In this document: piece by piece, positions 1 through 9,713 of the stretch
Layout of the letters: every line of letters starts with the position of its first letter
Position numbering within the stretch: position 1 is the stretch's first letter
DNA from: CAIUSP01 sp964594365
GTDB taxonomy: Bacteria > Actinomycetota > Thermoleophilia > Solirubrobacterales > 70-9
DNA length: 19,212 nt
NCBI GenBank assembly: GCA_964594365.1
Contig: CAZQMB010000021.1
Span: forward strand, 1 to 19,212
Reading direction: 5' to 3'
Notes under the pieces: model-generated
What the model saw: the letters and a program-made list of their open reading frames with translations, nothing else
Told to the model about the DNA's origin: nothing
Database searches by the model: none
Position numbers and translations under genes: made by a program

Positions 1-1598
1 GTAACCGAGTCGGGCACCCGGACCGTGATGGTCGAGCTCTTGCCCCCCACCTGCTTGGCAGTGACCCGGATCTTCGACCCACTGCGTCCCGATAGCTCGG
101 AGATCAGCGCGCTGGTGTAGGCGAGGGTGACCGTCTTCTTCTTGCCGGCCTTGACCTTGACGGTCTTGCCTTCCAGCTTGCCCGAGCCGCCCTTGAGCTT
201 GCCCGAGAGCTTGACCCGACAGGCCGAGGCACCTCCGCAGCCGACCTTGATCCGGAGCGAGGTTGCTCCGGCGGTGCCGGCCTTCTTAAGACTCGGCTTC
301 TTCTTGCCGGAGGGAGGGGTCGAGCAGTCTTCCGGCCCGCTGGTGCCGATCTCGGTCGAGTAGATGTCCCAGTAGGTCTGGGTGGCCGCATCCTCCCCGA
401 CAGCTGTGACCCGGAAGCACCCCGAATGACGATCGAAGGCGACCTGTGGGCGCTGAGCGTTGGAGACATCACCCGAGACCCAGCCCGGAGTGCCTACCGG
501 CTGGGCAGAGCTGTCGAGCCAGAGTGCGTAGATCTCGGCATACGACGAACTGTTGTTGTAGACGTACGAGACGATCGCGTAGCCGCTGCCGTACTCGTCG
601 GCTGCGATCTGGATCCGATAACGGTTGTCGTCCGCTGACGCAGGCAGAGGCTGGACGACGGGGGAGCCGACCGCACTGCCGGTGGCGGCGTTGAACAGCT
701 GTACCAGGACGGGTTCGCCGGTCTCGTCGTAGTCGGCCCAAGCAACCGCGTAGCGGTTGGAGGACTTGCTGTAGGCGATCGAGCCGTTACTTACCTCCTG
801 ATCGGATCCGCTCGGAATCATCTGGGGGGTGCCGATCGGCTCACCGTTGGCGTTCAGACGGAGGAAGTAGGGACGCCAATCGCCCCCGGACTGGAGAAGA
901 CCCCTGAACATCACTCCGAAGCCGTCCTGCTTGGACGAGTAGGCGACCTGCATCGAGTGGTAGTCGGTCCAAATGAAGTCGGAGGCGTTGGTCACCAGCT
1001 CTATCGGAGCGGCACCCAGCGGCGCTCCGGTGGAGGGATTGACGAAGCGCCCCTGAGGCGCGTCGTCGTCGGTGTTTCCGTAATCGCCCCAGGCCACGAA
1101 GAACTGCTGCTTGGCCGAGTCCCAGGCGATGTCGGGGTTGGAGCAGCAGCTGACGCCGGGCGCAGCGGAGATCACCTGAGCTGAGCCCGAAAGAGCACCG
1201 TTGGCACTGAGCAGCTGGGCCTTGTACTCGGCGATGTCGTAGTCGTAATAGACGACCATCCAGCCGCCGGTCTTCGGGTTGTAGGCACCTACGGGAGTCG
1301 AGTAGGTGGTGGTGGCATCGGAGCCTGTCGCCAGGTCGACGAGGGAACCTACCGTGGCGCCGCTGGGTGTCCATACGCCAGCGCTGTAGCGCCGAGTCCC
1401 GTCATCCTGGAAAAACGCGACCAGCTGATTTCCGTTGGTTGGGTTGACCGCGACCGATTGCCACTTCCCCGCGTCGCCATTACTCGTCCGCCCCGGAGAC
1501 CAGTTGGTCAGGTTTACCGGAGCGGCTAGGGCCGCCGCGGGAACAGCGAAGAAGGCGGCGATAACGGTAGAGGCGAGAATCAGCTTGATGCGGTTCAA
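1..1598 (-). CDS. Secreted repeat protein, probably beta-propeller (C-terminus beyond window)
   Basis: At least 532 codons stay open to the left edge, so the C-terminus is missing. I chose the TTG at 1596-1598 because AAAGGAA lies 4 nt upstream and the following residues form a signal peptide: MNRIK, a hydrophobic core, then AALA before APVN (cleavage near residue 25). The mature part holds about six similar units of roughly 60 residues. Each has a 'N/DxxTGxxxVAW/Y' type strand followed by a 'xxLxxxGxxxG' strand, for example VAVNPTNGNQLVAFF, NPDIAWDSAKQQFFVAWGDYG and SIAYSKSSNRYAVAWADYD. This pattern suits an extracellular beta-propeller. From about residue 430 a Ser/Lys-rich linker leads to an all-beta module with a CX6C-like pair (CGGASAC) and a TVKVKAGKKKTVTL segment. 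No catalytic motif is recognisable, so the function is unknown; a surface adhesion or binding role is only a guess. Confidence 0.8.
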   Translation of the reverse strand, partial: MNRIKLILASTVIAAFFAVPAAALAAPVNLTNWSPGRTSNGDAGKWQSVAVNPTNGNQLVAFFQDDGTRRYSAGVWTPSGATVGSLVDLATGSDATTTYSTPVGAYNPKTGGWMVVYYDYDIAEYKAQLLSANGALSGSAQVISAAPGVSCCSNPDIAWDSAKQQFFVAWGDYGNTDDDAPQGRFVNPSTGAPLGAAPIELVTNASDFIWTDYHSMQVAYSSKQDGFGVMFRGLLQSGGDWRPYFLRLNANGEPIGTPQMIPSGSDQEVSNGSIAYSKSSNRYAVAWADYDETGEPVLVQLFNAATGSAVGSPVVQPLPASADDNRYRIQIAADEYGSGYAIVSYVYNNSSSYAEIYALWLDSSAQPVGTPGWVSGDVSNAQRPQVAFDRHSGCFRVTAVGEDAATQTYWDIYSTEIGTSGPEDCSTPPSGKKKPSLKKAGTAGATSLRIKVGCGGASACRVKLSGKLKGGSGKLEGKTVKVKAGKKKTVTLAYTSALISELSGRSGSKIRVTAKQVGGKSSTITVRVPDSV

Positions 1599-1602
1599 GG
1601 AG

Positions 1603-1609
1603 TTCCTTT
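1603..1609 (-). promoter_or_regulatory. Ribosome binding site that decides a TTG start
   Basis: AAAGGAA on the minus strand lies 4 nt before the TTG at 1598. It is the reason for starting the secreted repeat protein there; the residues that follow give a well-formed signal peptide. Confidence 0.6.
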
Positions 1610-1629
1610 CAGTGGGGGGAGGAGCGCGA

Positions 1630-1657
1630 CAAAAGATAGAGGTTGGGCCAGACCTCC
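1630..1657 (-). terminator. Probable intrinsic terminator after prfB
   Basis: Reading the minus strand, GAGGT (1656-1652) pairs with ACCTC (1643-1639). A bulged C and two more pairs can form around a GCC loop. The hairpin is followed at once by TATCTTTTG. It sits 13 nt past the prfB stop, so it is well placed to end the hpf-secA-prfB transcript before the secreted-protein gene. The stem is short and the T-run is interrupted, so the efficiency is uncertain. Confidence 0.5.
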
Positions 1658-1668
1658 GCAGCAGCGCT

Positions 1669-2779
1669 TCAGGCCGCAGCCTGATTGAGGTACTCGCGGA
1701 TGAAGCCGTCGAGGTCGCCGTCGAGCACCCGCTCGGCGTCGCCCATCTCGAAACCGGTGCGGTGGTCTTTCACCCGCTGGTCGGGATGGAGGAAGTAGGA
1801 GCGGATCTGCGAGCCCCACTCGGCCGACTTGACCTCTCCCCTCTCCTTGGCCAACTCCTCGGCCCGCTCCATCTCCGATCGCTCGAGCAGGCGCGCGGCG
1901 AGCAACTGCATCGCGACCGCCTTGTTCTGGGTCTGGGAGCGCTCGTTCTGGCACTGCACGACGATTCCCGTAGGTTCGTGGGTGATCCGCACGGCCGAGT
2001 CGGTCTTGTTGACGTGCTGGCCACCGGCACCGGAGGCGCGGTAGGTATCGATACGCAACTCGGACTCGTCGATCTCGACCTCCACCTCCCCCTCGACCAG
2101 CGGTGCCACGTCGACCTGCGCGAACGAGGTGTGGCGGCGACCGGAGGAGTCGAAGGGCGAGATACGCACCAGGCGGTGCACACCGCGCTCGGCGGCGAAG
2201 AGGCCGTAGGCGTTCTCGCCGCGAACGATGAAGGTGGCGGACTTGAGTCCCGCCTCCTCGCCGGGGGAGGCCTCCTTCATCTCGACCTTGAAGCCGCGAC
2301 GCTCGGCCCAGCGCAGGTACATCCGGAGCAGGATCTCGTTCCAGTCTTGGGAATCAGTGCCGCCGGCGCCGGCGTTGACGGTCACCACCGCGTCGCCGGA
2401 GTCGTAGGTGCCGCTGAACAGGCGCTCCTCCTCGAGAGCCTCCAATCGCGATTCGATCGAGGCGACCTGCTCTGTCAGCTCCGCTGCCATGCCCTCGTCT
2501 TCTGCGGCCATCTCGGCCAGGTCCGCGAGGTCTGCCACATCGGATTCGAGCGAGCGGAAGGCGTCGAGGCGACGCTTGACCCGTGAGTGCTCCTCGGATA
2601 CCGAGGCGGCGTGGGCCTGGTCGTCCCAGAAGCCGGGCTTGCCCATCTCGGATTCGAGCTCGTCTGCGGTGGCGCTCAGTGAATCCGGGTCAAAGGTAGT
2701 CCGAGAGCAGGGACATCTGCTCGCGGATTTCGGCGAGGCGGGTGGCGCTTACGGCCTGTTCTGGTCCCGGCTGTGCCAT
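1669..2779 (-). CDS. prfB: Peptide chain release factor 2, with programmed +1 frameshift
   Basis: RF2 recognises UGA and UAA stop codons and triggers release of the finished protein. The gene is in two frames. A 29-codon leader starts at ATG 2777-2779 (MAQPGPEQAV...) and ends in CTT followed by an in-frame TGA at 2690-2692. A +1 slip on CTT skips one T and continues as GAC CCG GAT (DPDS) for 340 more residues, giving 369 aa, close to the usual ~365. In the joined protein the stop-codon-reading SPF motif falls at residues 207-209 and the catalytic GGQ (SGAGGQHVNKT) at 252-254, almost the same numbering as in E. coli RF2. This supports both the ATG and the shift. The gene follows secA after 41 nt. 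No Shine-Dalgarno is evident before the ATG. Autoregulation is expected: scarce RF2 lets the ribosome pause at UGA and shift. Confidence 0.95.
2689..2695 (-). promoter_or_regulatory. prfB: RF2 programmed +1 ribosomal frameshift site (CTTTGAC)
   Basis: The minus strand reads GAC TAC CTT TGA CCC GGA. The CUUUGAC core matches the known prfB recoding signal: P-site tRNA-Leu slips from CUU to UUU, and decoding resumes at GAC. The leader frame is open from ATG 2779 to the TGA, and the downstream frame continues without interruption into conserved RF2 sequence. The purine-rich internal Shine-Dalgarno (AGGGGG three bases before CUU in E. coli) is not apparent; the equivalent stretch reads CTCTCGGACTAC. 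Confidence 0.93.
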
Positions 2780-2820
2780 GAGACGAGGATAGGTGAGGGT
2801 GCGGTCTCGAGGTCGGTGGC

Positions 2821-5664
<2,844 letters not shown>

Positions 5665-5673
5665 GGTTCGAGG

Positions 5674-5979
5674 CTAGCGACCGCGCTGCTTTTCGTAGTG
5701 GCGCTTGACCTGACGGCGGACATCCTCGGCCGCATGGTGGATTGCGTGGACCATCTCGGGATGGGCTTCCTTGGCGCGGATCGTCTCGCCCTTGAGTACC
5801 AGGGTCGCAGCGCAGATCATCTTGTCGGTGATCCGGGGGTTCTGCTCTTCCCAGAGCTCCACATCGAGGGAGGCTTCAGGTCCAGCCTGCTCGCCGATCC
5901 TCTCGAAGCGCTCGGCGACGGACTGCTTGTCCTCCTCGGTGATCTCGTAATGGTGGATTCCCCTGATCTCAGTTTGCAT
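5674..5979 (-). CDS. hpf: Ribosome hibernation-promoting factor / RaiA family, short form
   Basis: This 101-aa protein belongs to the sigma-54 modulation / S30AE family, which binds the 30S decoding region and silences ribosomes in stationary phase or stress. The sequence runs MQTEIRGIHHYEITEEDKQ, then RITDKMICAATLVLKGETIRAKE, then a helix IHHAAEDVRRQVKRHYEKQ; this beta-alpha fold with a basic last helix is typical. It has only the N-terminal domain and lacks the C-terminal dimerisation domain of long HPF. The ATG at 5977-5979 is chosen because AGGAGG lies 4 nt upstream. An open frame continues upstream to 6165 but is poor in conserved sequence and overlaps comF. It sits 9 nt before secA, as in many Gram-positive genomes, and 73 nt after comF. 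Confidence 0.88.
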   Translation of the reverse strand: MQTEIRGIHHYEITEEDKQSVAERFERIGEQAGPEASLDVELWEEQNPRITDKMICAATLVLKGETIRAKEAHPEMVHAIHHAAEDVRRQVKRHYEKQRGR

Positions 5980-5983
5980 CGTG

Positions 5984-5989
5984 CCTCCT
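5984..5989 (-). promoter_or_regulatory. hpf: Strong ribosome binding site (AGGAGG) fixing the hpf start
   Basis: A perfect AGGAGG on the minus strand, 4 nt before ATG 5979, is the best Shine-Dalgarno I noticed in this window. It decides against the 62-residue longer frame that begins at 6165 inside comF. Confidence 0.8.
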
Positions 5990-6052
5990 GGGCCTGTGTG
6001 CGGTCTTGGTAGTTCGAATGGAGATGGTAGGAGTGTAAGGCGGGTCGGGGCC

Positions 6053-6730
6053 TCAGCCGTGATTACCGGCCCGCGCGAGACAGGCGGCGTGGACCCCCGA
6101 AGCTCCACCTCCCAGCAGCGGCGCGGCGCAGGCGGACAGGGTCGCACCGGTGGTGAGGACGTCATCCACCAGCAAGAACCGGTTGGGGTGGGCGGCGTCG
6201 GGCTCCGCCAGAGTCACAGCAGGAGGCAGTGCCAGCCTCTCGGCCCTTCCGCGGCCGGTCTGTCTGGGCCCCTTCTTTCGCACCAGCAAGCGGGCATAAG
6301 GCAGCGACAGGCGTTCGGCCAGGGCGATTGCGATCTCCTCGGCAGGGTCGAATCCGCGGATGAACCAGCGCAGAGGGTCGGGAGGCACCGGAACCACGGT
6401 CGGGCGCTCACGGAGGAGCCGCGAGCTGGCGAGGGTGATCGCTCGCTCGAGCAGTGAGGCCGCCACCCCAGCAGCGCCGAGATGGCGCCGGAACTTGAGG
6501 GCCTTCACGATCTCGCCGGCGATGCCGTCGTAAGGACCGGCGACGAGGACCTCGGAGACGCCACCTGGCCCTGCCTCGATCACCGGCTCGAGTGTCCTGG
6601 TGCGAACGAGGCAGCGACTACACAGGTCTCGGTGATCCCGCGAGGAGGAGCAGCCGCAGAGCAGGCAGCCTGGTGGAACCGCGAGCGAGAGGAGCGCGCC
6701 TAGACCCCGAGCGCTGGCATCGGTGAGCAT
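6053..6730 (-). CDS. comF: ComF family phosphoribosyltransferase-like protein
   Basis: From ATG 6728-6730 this is a 225-aa ComFC/GntX-like protein. It has an N-terminal four-cysteine zinc ribbon (C22, C25, C37, C40; CLLCGC...DLCSRC) and a C-terminal type I phosphoribosyltransferase fold. The PRPP-binding loop is clear at residues 188-198 (VDDVLTTGATL), and KFRRHLGAAG and RGFDPAEEIA match conserved family blocks. Family members are linked to DNA uptake in competent bacteria, but many carriers are not known to be competent, so the role here is open. The frame is open to 6838, overlapping the upstream nucleotidyltransferase; I prefer the internal ATG because the zinc ribbon begins 20 residues after it. 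No strong Shine-Dalgarno supports either choice. It lies 67 nt after the nucleotidyltransferase and 73 nt before hpf. Confidence 0.85.
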   Translation of the reverse strand: MLTDASARGLGALLSLAVPPGCLLCGCSSSRDHRDLCSRCLVRTRTLEPVIEAGPGGVSEVLVAGPYDGIAGEIVKALKFRRHLGAAGVAASLLERAITLASSRLLRERPTVVPVPPDPLRWFIRGFDPAEEIAIALAERLSLPYARLLVRKKGPRQTGRGRAERLALPPAVTLAEPDAAHPNRFLLVDDVLTTGATLSACAAPLLGGGASGVHAACLARAGNHG

Positions 6731-6797
6731 TGCGCGATCAAAGTCGAGGAGAGCGAACGGCTGACCTGGATGCGTAACGAAAGTGTGGTTTTTGCTG

Positions 6798-7835
6798 CTA
6801 CCGAGCCAGACCGAAGATCTCGCCGGAGATGCTGGCACCCGGTTCGACAGACGATCCGGGCAGCAGTACCGACTCGCGGATCGTCGCCCCCTCGCCGATC
6901 GAGACTCCGTCCCCGATCGCGGTGGGTCCGTGAACCTCGCAGCTGCTGCCGAAGTGGACGCCTTCGCCGATCAGGATCGGGGGGTCCAGCTTCGCCTCGG
7001 TGAGATCAGGCTCGCCGACGATGCGGATCCCCTCCGAGGCCTGCTCGCCGGGGAGATCCACCCGCACCAGACCGCGCAGAGCGTCGTGGTTGCTGGCCAG
7101 GAGTTCGTCGAGCGATCCGATGTCGTTCCAGTAGTCGGTGATCTCGTGGGCGCGCATCTCGGCATCGCCTGCGAGCAGCGCGGGGAAGACATCCATCGCC
7201 CAGTCCACGAACCCATCCGGCTGATCGTCGGGGCCGGCAGGGCTCTCGTGGTCGGCAGGCGGGAAGTGATCGAAGATCGAGTTGTCGAATACGTAGATCC
7301 CGCAGTTGGCGAGGTTCGAGAGCTCGTCGCCAGGAGAAGGCTTCTCCTGGAAACCCTCGATCAGCCCGTCGCCCTCACCGCCGCCATCGGTGACGATCAC
7401 CCCGAATTCAGATGGGTCGTCTACCTGCTTGCAGGCGAGCGTGGCAACGGCACCCGACTTCCTGTGCGCCTCGACCAGAGCGGACAGATCCACATCGGTC
7501 AGCGCGTCACCGGAGATGACGCAAAAACAGTCGTCTCCGCCCGAGGTGAGGAAGTCGGCCGCCTTGGCGACCCCGCCGGCAGTTCCGAGCGGTGCCGGCT
7601 CCTCGCTCCATTCCAGGCTTACGCCGTACTCCGAGCCGTCGCCGAACGCGTCACGCATCGCTTCTGGCAGGTACGAGATGTTGGCGATCACCTCGCCCAC
7701 GCCGTGACGTTCGAGCAGGTTGAGTATGTGACCCATCACCGGCCGATTCGCCACCGGCGCGAGCGGCTTGGGGATCAGGTCGGTCAGCGGGCGGAGGCGG
7801 GTGCCGAATCCGGCAGCCAGGATCATCCCCCGCAT
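6798..7835 (-). CDS. Sugar-1-phosphate nucleotidyltransferase (NDP-sugar synthase) with left-handed beta-helix tail
   Basis: This 345-aa enzyme should join a nucleoside triphosphate to a sugar-1-phosphate, giving an activated sugar for cell-envelope polymers. The N-terminal signature MILAAGFGTRLRPLTDLIPKP is the nucleotide-binding loop of the family. PLGTAGGVAKA and VISGDALTDVDL hold the usual substrate and metal-binding positions, and EITDYWNDIGSLDELLASN is the conserved end of the catalytic domain. From about residue 270 hexapeptide-type repeats (ILIGEGVHFGSSCEVHG, AIGDGVSIGEGATI) form a left-handed beta-helix. It resembles mannose-1-phosphate guanylyltransferase-like and glucose-1-phosphate transferases; the substrate cannot be decided from sequence. 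The ATG at 7835 is 4 nt after the ahcY stop. Its length and architecture match the second copy at 15194-16231. Confidence 0.88.
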   Translation of the reverse strand: MRGMILAAGFGTRLRPLTDLIPKPLAPVANRPVMGHILNLLERHGVGEVIANISYLPEAMRDAFGDGSEYGVSLEWSEEPAPLGTAGGVAKAADFLTSGGDDCFCVISGDALTDVDLSALVEAHRKSGAVATLACKQVDDPSEFGVIVTDGGGEGDGLIEGFQEKPSPGDELSNLANCGIYVFDNSIFDHFPPADHESPAGPDDQPDGFVDWAMDVFPALLAGDAEMRAHEITDYWNDIGSLDELLASNHDALRGLVRVDLPGEQASEGIRIVGEPDLTEAKLDPPILIGEGVHFGSSCEVHGPTAIGDGVSIGEGATIRESVLLPGSSVEPGASISGEIFGLAR

Positions 7836-7839
7836 CGGC

Positions 7840-9111
7840 TCAGGTGCCCTGATCCCAGGAGGCCAGGTACTTGGCCTGGACCTCGGTCAACTCATCGATG
7901 TGGACGCCGAGCGCTGCGAGCTTGTGGCGGGCGATCATCGCATCGACATCCTCCGGCACCGGATAGACCTTCTTCTCGAGGTCGGCGGCGTTCTGCACCA
8001 TCCACTCCGACGCGAGCGCCTGATTGGCGAAGCTCATGTCCATCACCGCAGCCGGGTGACCCTCGGCCGCCGCCAGGTTGACCAGGCGCCCGTCGGCGAG
8101 CATGAAGATCTCGCGTCCATCCTCGAGCTTGTGTCCGGTCACGTGGGGCCGCGCCTCGAAGGTCTCGGCGGTCATCGCATCGAGTTCGCCCTTGTTGATC
8201 TCGACATCGAAGTGTCCGGCGTTGCAGACGATCGCACCGGACTTCATCTCGGCGAACATCTCGCCTGCGATGGCGTCGCGATTCCCGGTGACCGAGATGA
8301 ACACATCGCCGCGCTTGGCGGCATCGAGACCGGTGGTGACCTCGAAGCCGTCCATCACCGCTTCGAGCGCCCGCACCGGATCCACCTCGCAGACGATCAC
8401 GTGGGATCCGTGACCCTTGGCGCGCATCGCCACGCCCTTGCCGCACCATCCGTAACCGATTACGACCACGGTCATGCCGGCGAGCAGGACGTTGGTCGCG
8501 CGGAGGATCCCGTCGAGCGTCGACTGACCGGTTCCGTACCGGTTGTCGAAGAAGTGCTTGGTGTCGGCGTCGTTCACCGCGACGATCGGGTAGCCGAGCT
8601 TGCCCTCCTCCTCCAGAGCCCGAAGGCGGATCACGCCGGTGGTGGTCTCCTCGGTTCCACCGATCACGTGCTCGAGCAGATCGGTGCGGTCGCTGTGCAG
8701 GACCGAGACGACATCGGCTCCGTCGTCCATCGTGATCTGAGGCTTGCGCTCGACGGCTTGCGTGATGTGGCGGTAGTAGGTGTCGTTGTCCTCACCGTGG
8801 ATCGCGTAGACCTCGGCGCCGTAGCGATCGACCAGGGCAGCCGCGACATCATCTTGGGTGGAGAGAGGGTTGGAGGCGCAGACGGCGACGTCGGCGCCGC
8901 CGGCGATCAGGGTGCGGACGAGGTTCGCGGTCTCGGTGGTGACGTGAAGGCAGCAGACCATGGTCACCCCGTCGAACGGCTTGGACTCGGAGAACTCCTC
9001 CTTGATCCTGCGCAGCACCGGCATGTGGCGCTCCGCCCACTCGATCCGCTTCTGACCGTCGTCGGCGAGGCCGATATCGGCGATGTCGTGATTCTTGGCG
9101 CTTGCTTCCAA
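7840..9111 (-). CDS. ahcY: S-adenosylhomocysteine hydrolase
   Basis: AhcY splits S-adenosylhomocysteine into adenosine and homocysteine, clearing the inhibitory by-product of methyltransferases. From the TTG at 9109-9111 it is 423 aa. The start is supported by AGGAGAAA 4 nt upstream and by the family-like beginning HDIADIGLADDGQKRIEWAE. Conserved blocks are CLHVTTETANL, NPLSTQDDVAAAL, GGTEETTTGVIRL, DNRYGTGQSTLDGI, the NAD-binding loop VIGYGWCGKGVA, and VTGNRDAI. The C-terminus ends LTEVQAKYLASWDQGT and lacks the extended tail with the Lys/Tyr pair found in the eukaryotic and most bacterial forms, which resembles the archaeal/Thermotoga-like class. An open frame continues upstream to 9690 but crosses arfB and has no family homology. 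The downstream nucleotidyltransferase follows after 4 nt, so the two are probably cotranscribed. Confidence 0.95.
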   Translation of the reverse strand: MEASAKNHDIADIGLADDGQKRIEWAERHMPVLRRIKEEFSESKPFDGVTMVCCLHVTTETANLVRTLIAGGADVAVCASNPLSTQDDVAAALVDRYGAEVYAIHGEDNDTYYRHITQAVERKPQITMDDGADVVSVLHSDRTDLLEHVIGGTEETTTGVIRLRALEEEGKLGYPIVAVNDADTKHFFDNRYGTGQSTLDGILRATNVLLAGMTVVVIGYGWCGKGVAMRAKGHGSHVIVCEVDPVRALEAVMDGFEVTTGLDAAKRGDVFISVTGNRDAIAGEMFAEMKSGAIVCNAGHFDVEINKGELDAMTAETFEARPHVTGHKLEDGREIFMLADGRLVNLAAAEGHPAAVMDMSFANQALASEWMVQNAADLEKKVYPVPEDVDAMIARHKLAALGVHIDELTEVQAKYLASWDQGT

Positions 9112-9261
9112 GGGATTTCTCCTGTTCGACGGGCGCGAGTGAACCGCACGCGGTGGACTGACGATTGCTCTGGGCAAGAATAGGCGCCCGCCCTGCGTCG
9201 CGGCTGCTCCTGCTGAGCGGATGACCTGATTGACACCCACGATGGCGGATAACTTCCATGC
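9112..9261. promoter_or_regulatory. Divergent intergenic region between ahcY and arfB
   Basis: These 150 nt must hold promoters for both directions. On the minus strand AGGAGAAA (9123-9116) serves ahcY, and TATTCT (9182-9177) is a possible -10 box with no clear -35. On the plus strand TTGACA (9230-9235) and TAACTT (9250-9255) lie before the arfB ATG. Their 14-nt spacing is short, and the TAACTT box is only 7 nt from the ATG, which would give an almost leaderless message. I looked for an S-adenosylhomocysteine riboswitch in the ahcY leader and did not recognise its core. Confidence 0.35.
9116..9123 (-). promoter_or_regulatory. ahcY: Ribosome binding site fixing the ahcY TTG start
   Basis: AGGAGAAA on the minus strand ends 4 nt before the TTG at 9111. 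No ATG is available near the conserved N-terminus, so this site decides the start. Confidence 0.7.
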
Positions 9262-9681
9262 ATGGAGGACCGCCTGCGAGTGAAGAAGGGGCTTTCGATC
9301 CCGATGTCGGAGATAGAGATCCGTGCCTCCCGCAGCTCCGGGCCCGGCGGCCAGCACGCGAACGTCACCGCGTCGAGGATCGAGGCGACTTTCTCCATCG
9401 GCGAGTCGGATTCGCTGACCGTTGCCCAGCGAAAGCGGCTGGAGGAGAAGTTCGGAACCCGGGTCACCGCCGTCTCCCAGGAAGCTCGCAGTCAAGCTCG
9501 CAACCGTGAGGTCGCTCTGCAGCGCCTGGCCGAGAGGATCGCCGAGGCGATCACCCCTCCCAAACCGCGGCGGAAGACCCGCCCCACTCGAGCGTCGAAG
9601 GAGAGGCGGTTGGAGGGAAAGAGGAAGCGTTCGGAGGTCAAGCGGGCCCGCCGGAGACCGGGAGGCGACAGCGGGGAGTGA
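9262..9681 (+). CDS. arfB: ArfB/YaeJ-like peptidyl-tRNA hydrolase (ribosome rescue)
   Basis: This 139-aa protein is a release-factor-like hydrolase of the ICT1/ArfB type, which frees peptides from ribosomes stalled without a stop codon. The catalytic GGQ is at residues 29-31 within RSSGPGGQHANVTASRIEA. The stop-codon-recognition domain of RF1/RF2 is absent, as expected for this family. The basic tail from about residue 98 (PKPRRKTRPTRASKERR and beyond) matches the ArfB tail that inserts into the empty mRNA channel. The ATG at 9262 precedes MEDRLRVKKGLSIPMSEIEI; another ATG 4 nt upstream is in a different frame. No Shine-Dalgarno is seen, so a leaderless transcript is possible. Its TGA overlaps a GTG that opens the reading frame of the next gene. 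Confidence 0.9.
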   Translation: MEDRLRVKKGLSIPMSEIEIRASRSSGPGGQHANVTASRIEATFSIGESDSLTVAQRKRLEEKFGTRVTAVSQEARSQARNREVALQRLAERIAEAITPPKPRRKTRPTRASKERRLEGKRKRSEVKRARRRPGGDSGE

Positions 9682-9713
9682 GAAGGTCACGGGGCCGTAG
9701 AGTGGTCCGTCAG

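Noticed and set aside
1435..2586. Plus-strand open frame of 383 codons opposite prfB
   Set aside because: It shadows conserved RF2 sequence and the start of the secreted protein, with no family features of its own.
2690..2692. prfB as a frameshifted pseudogene or sequencing error
   Set aside because: The break lies exactly at CTTTGAC, the known recoding site, at the expected place near the N-terminus, and the rest of the gene is intact.
5980..6165. N-terminal extension of HPF to 6165
   Set aside because: It overlaps the end of comF and is low in conserved sequence, while ATG 5979 has a perfect AGGAGG upstream.
6783..9183. Two long plus-strand open frames opposite the nucleotidyltransferase and ahcY
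   Set aside because: They are antisense to well-conserved enzymes, with composition typical of GC-rich shadow frames.
9112..9261. S-adenosylhomocysteine riboswitch in the ahcY leader
   Set aside because: The short leader has some GC-rich pairing, but I could not find the conserved core or pseudoknot sequence. A covariance-model search would settle it.
9112..9690. N-terminal extension of AhcY to 9690
   Set aside because: The extension runs antisense through arfB and has no similarity to the family. The TTG at 9111 has a good ribosome binding site and gives a normal length.
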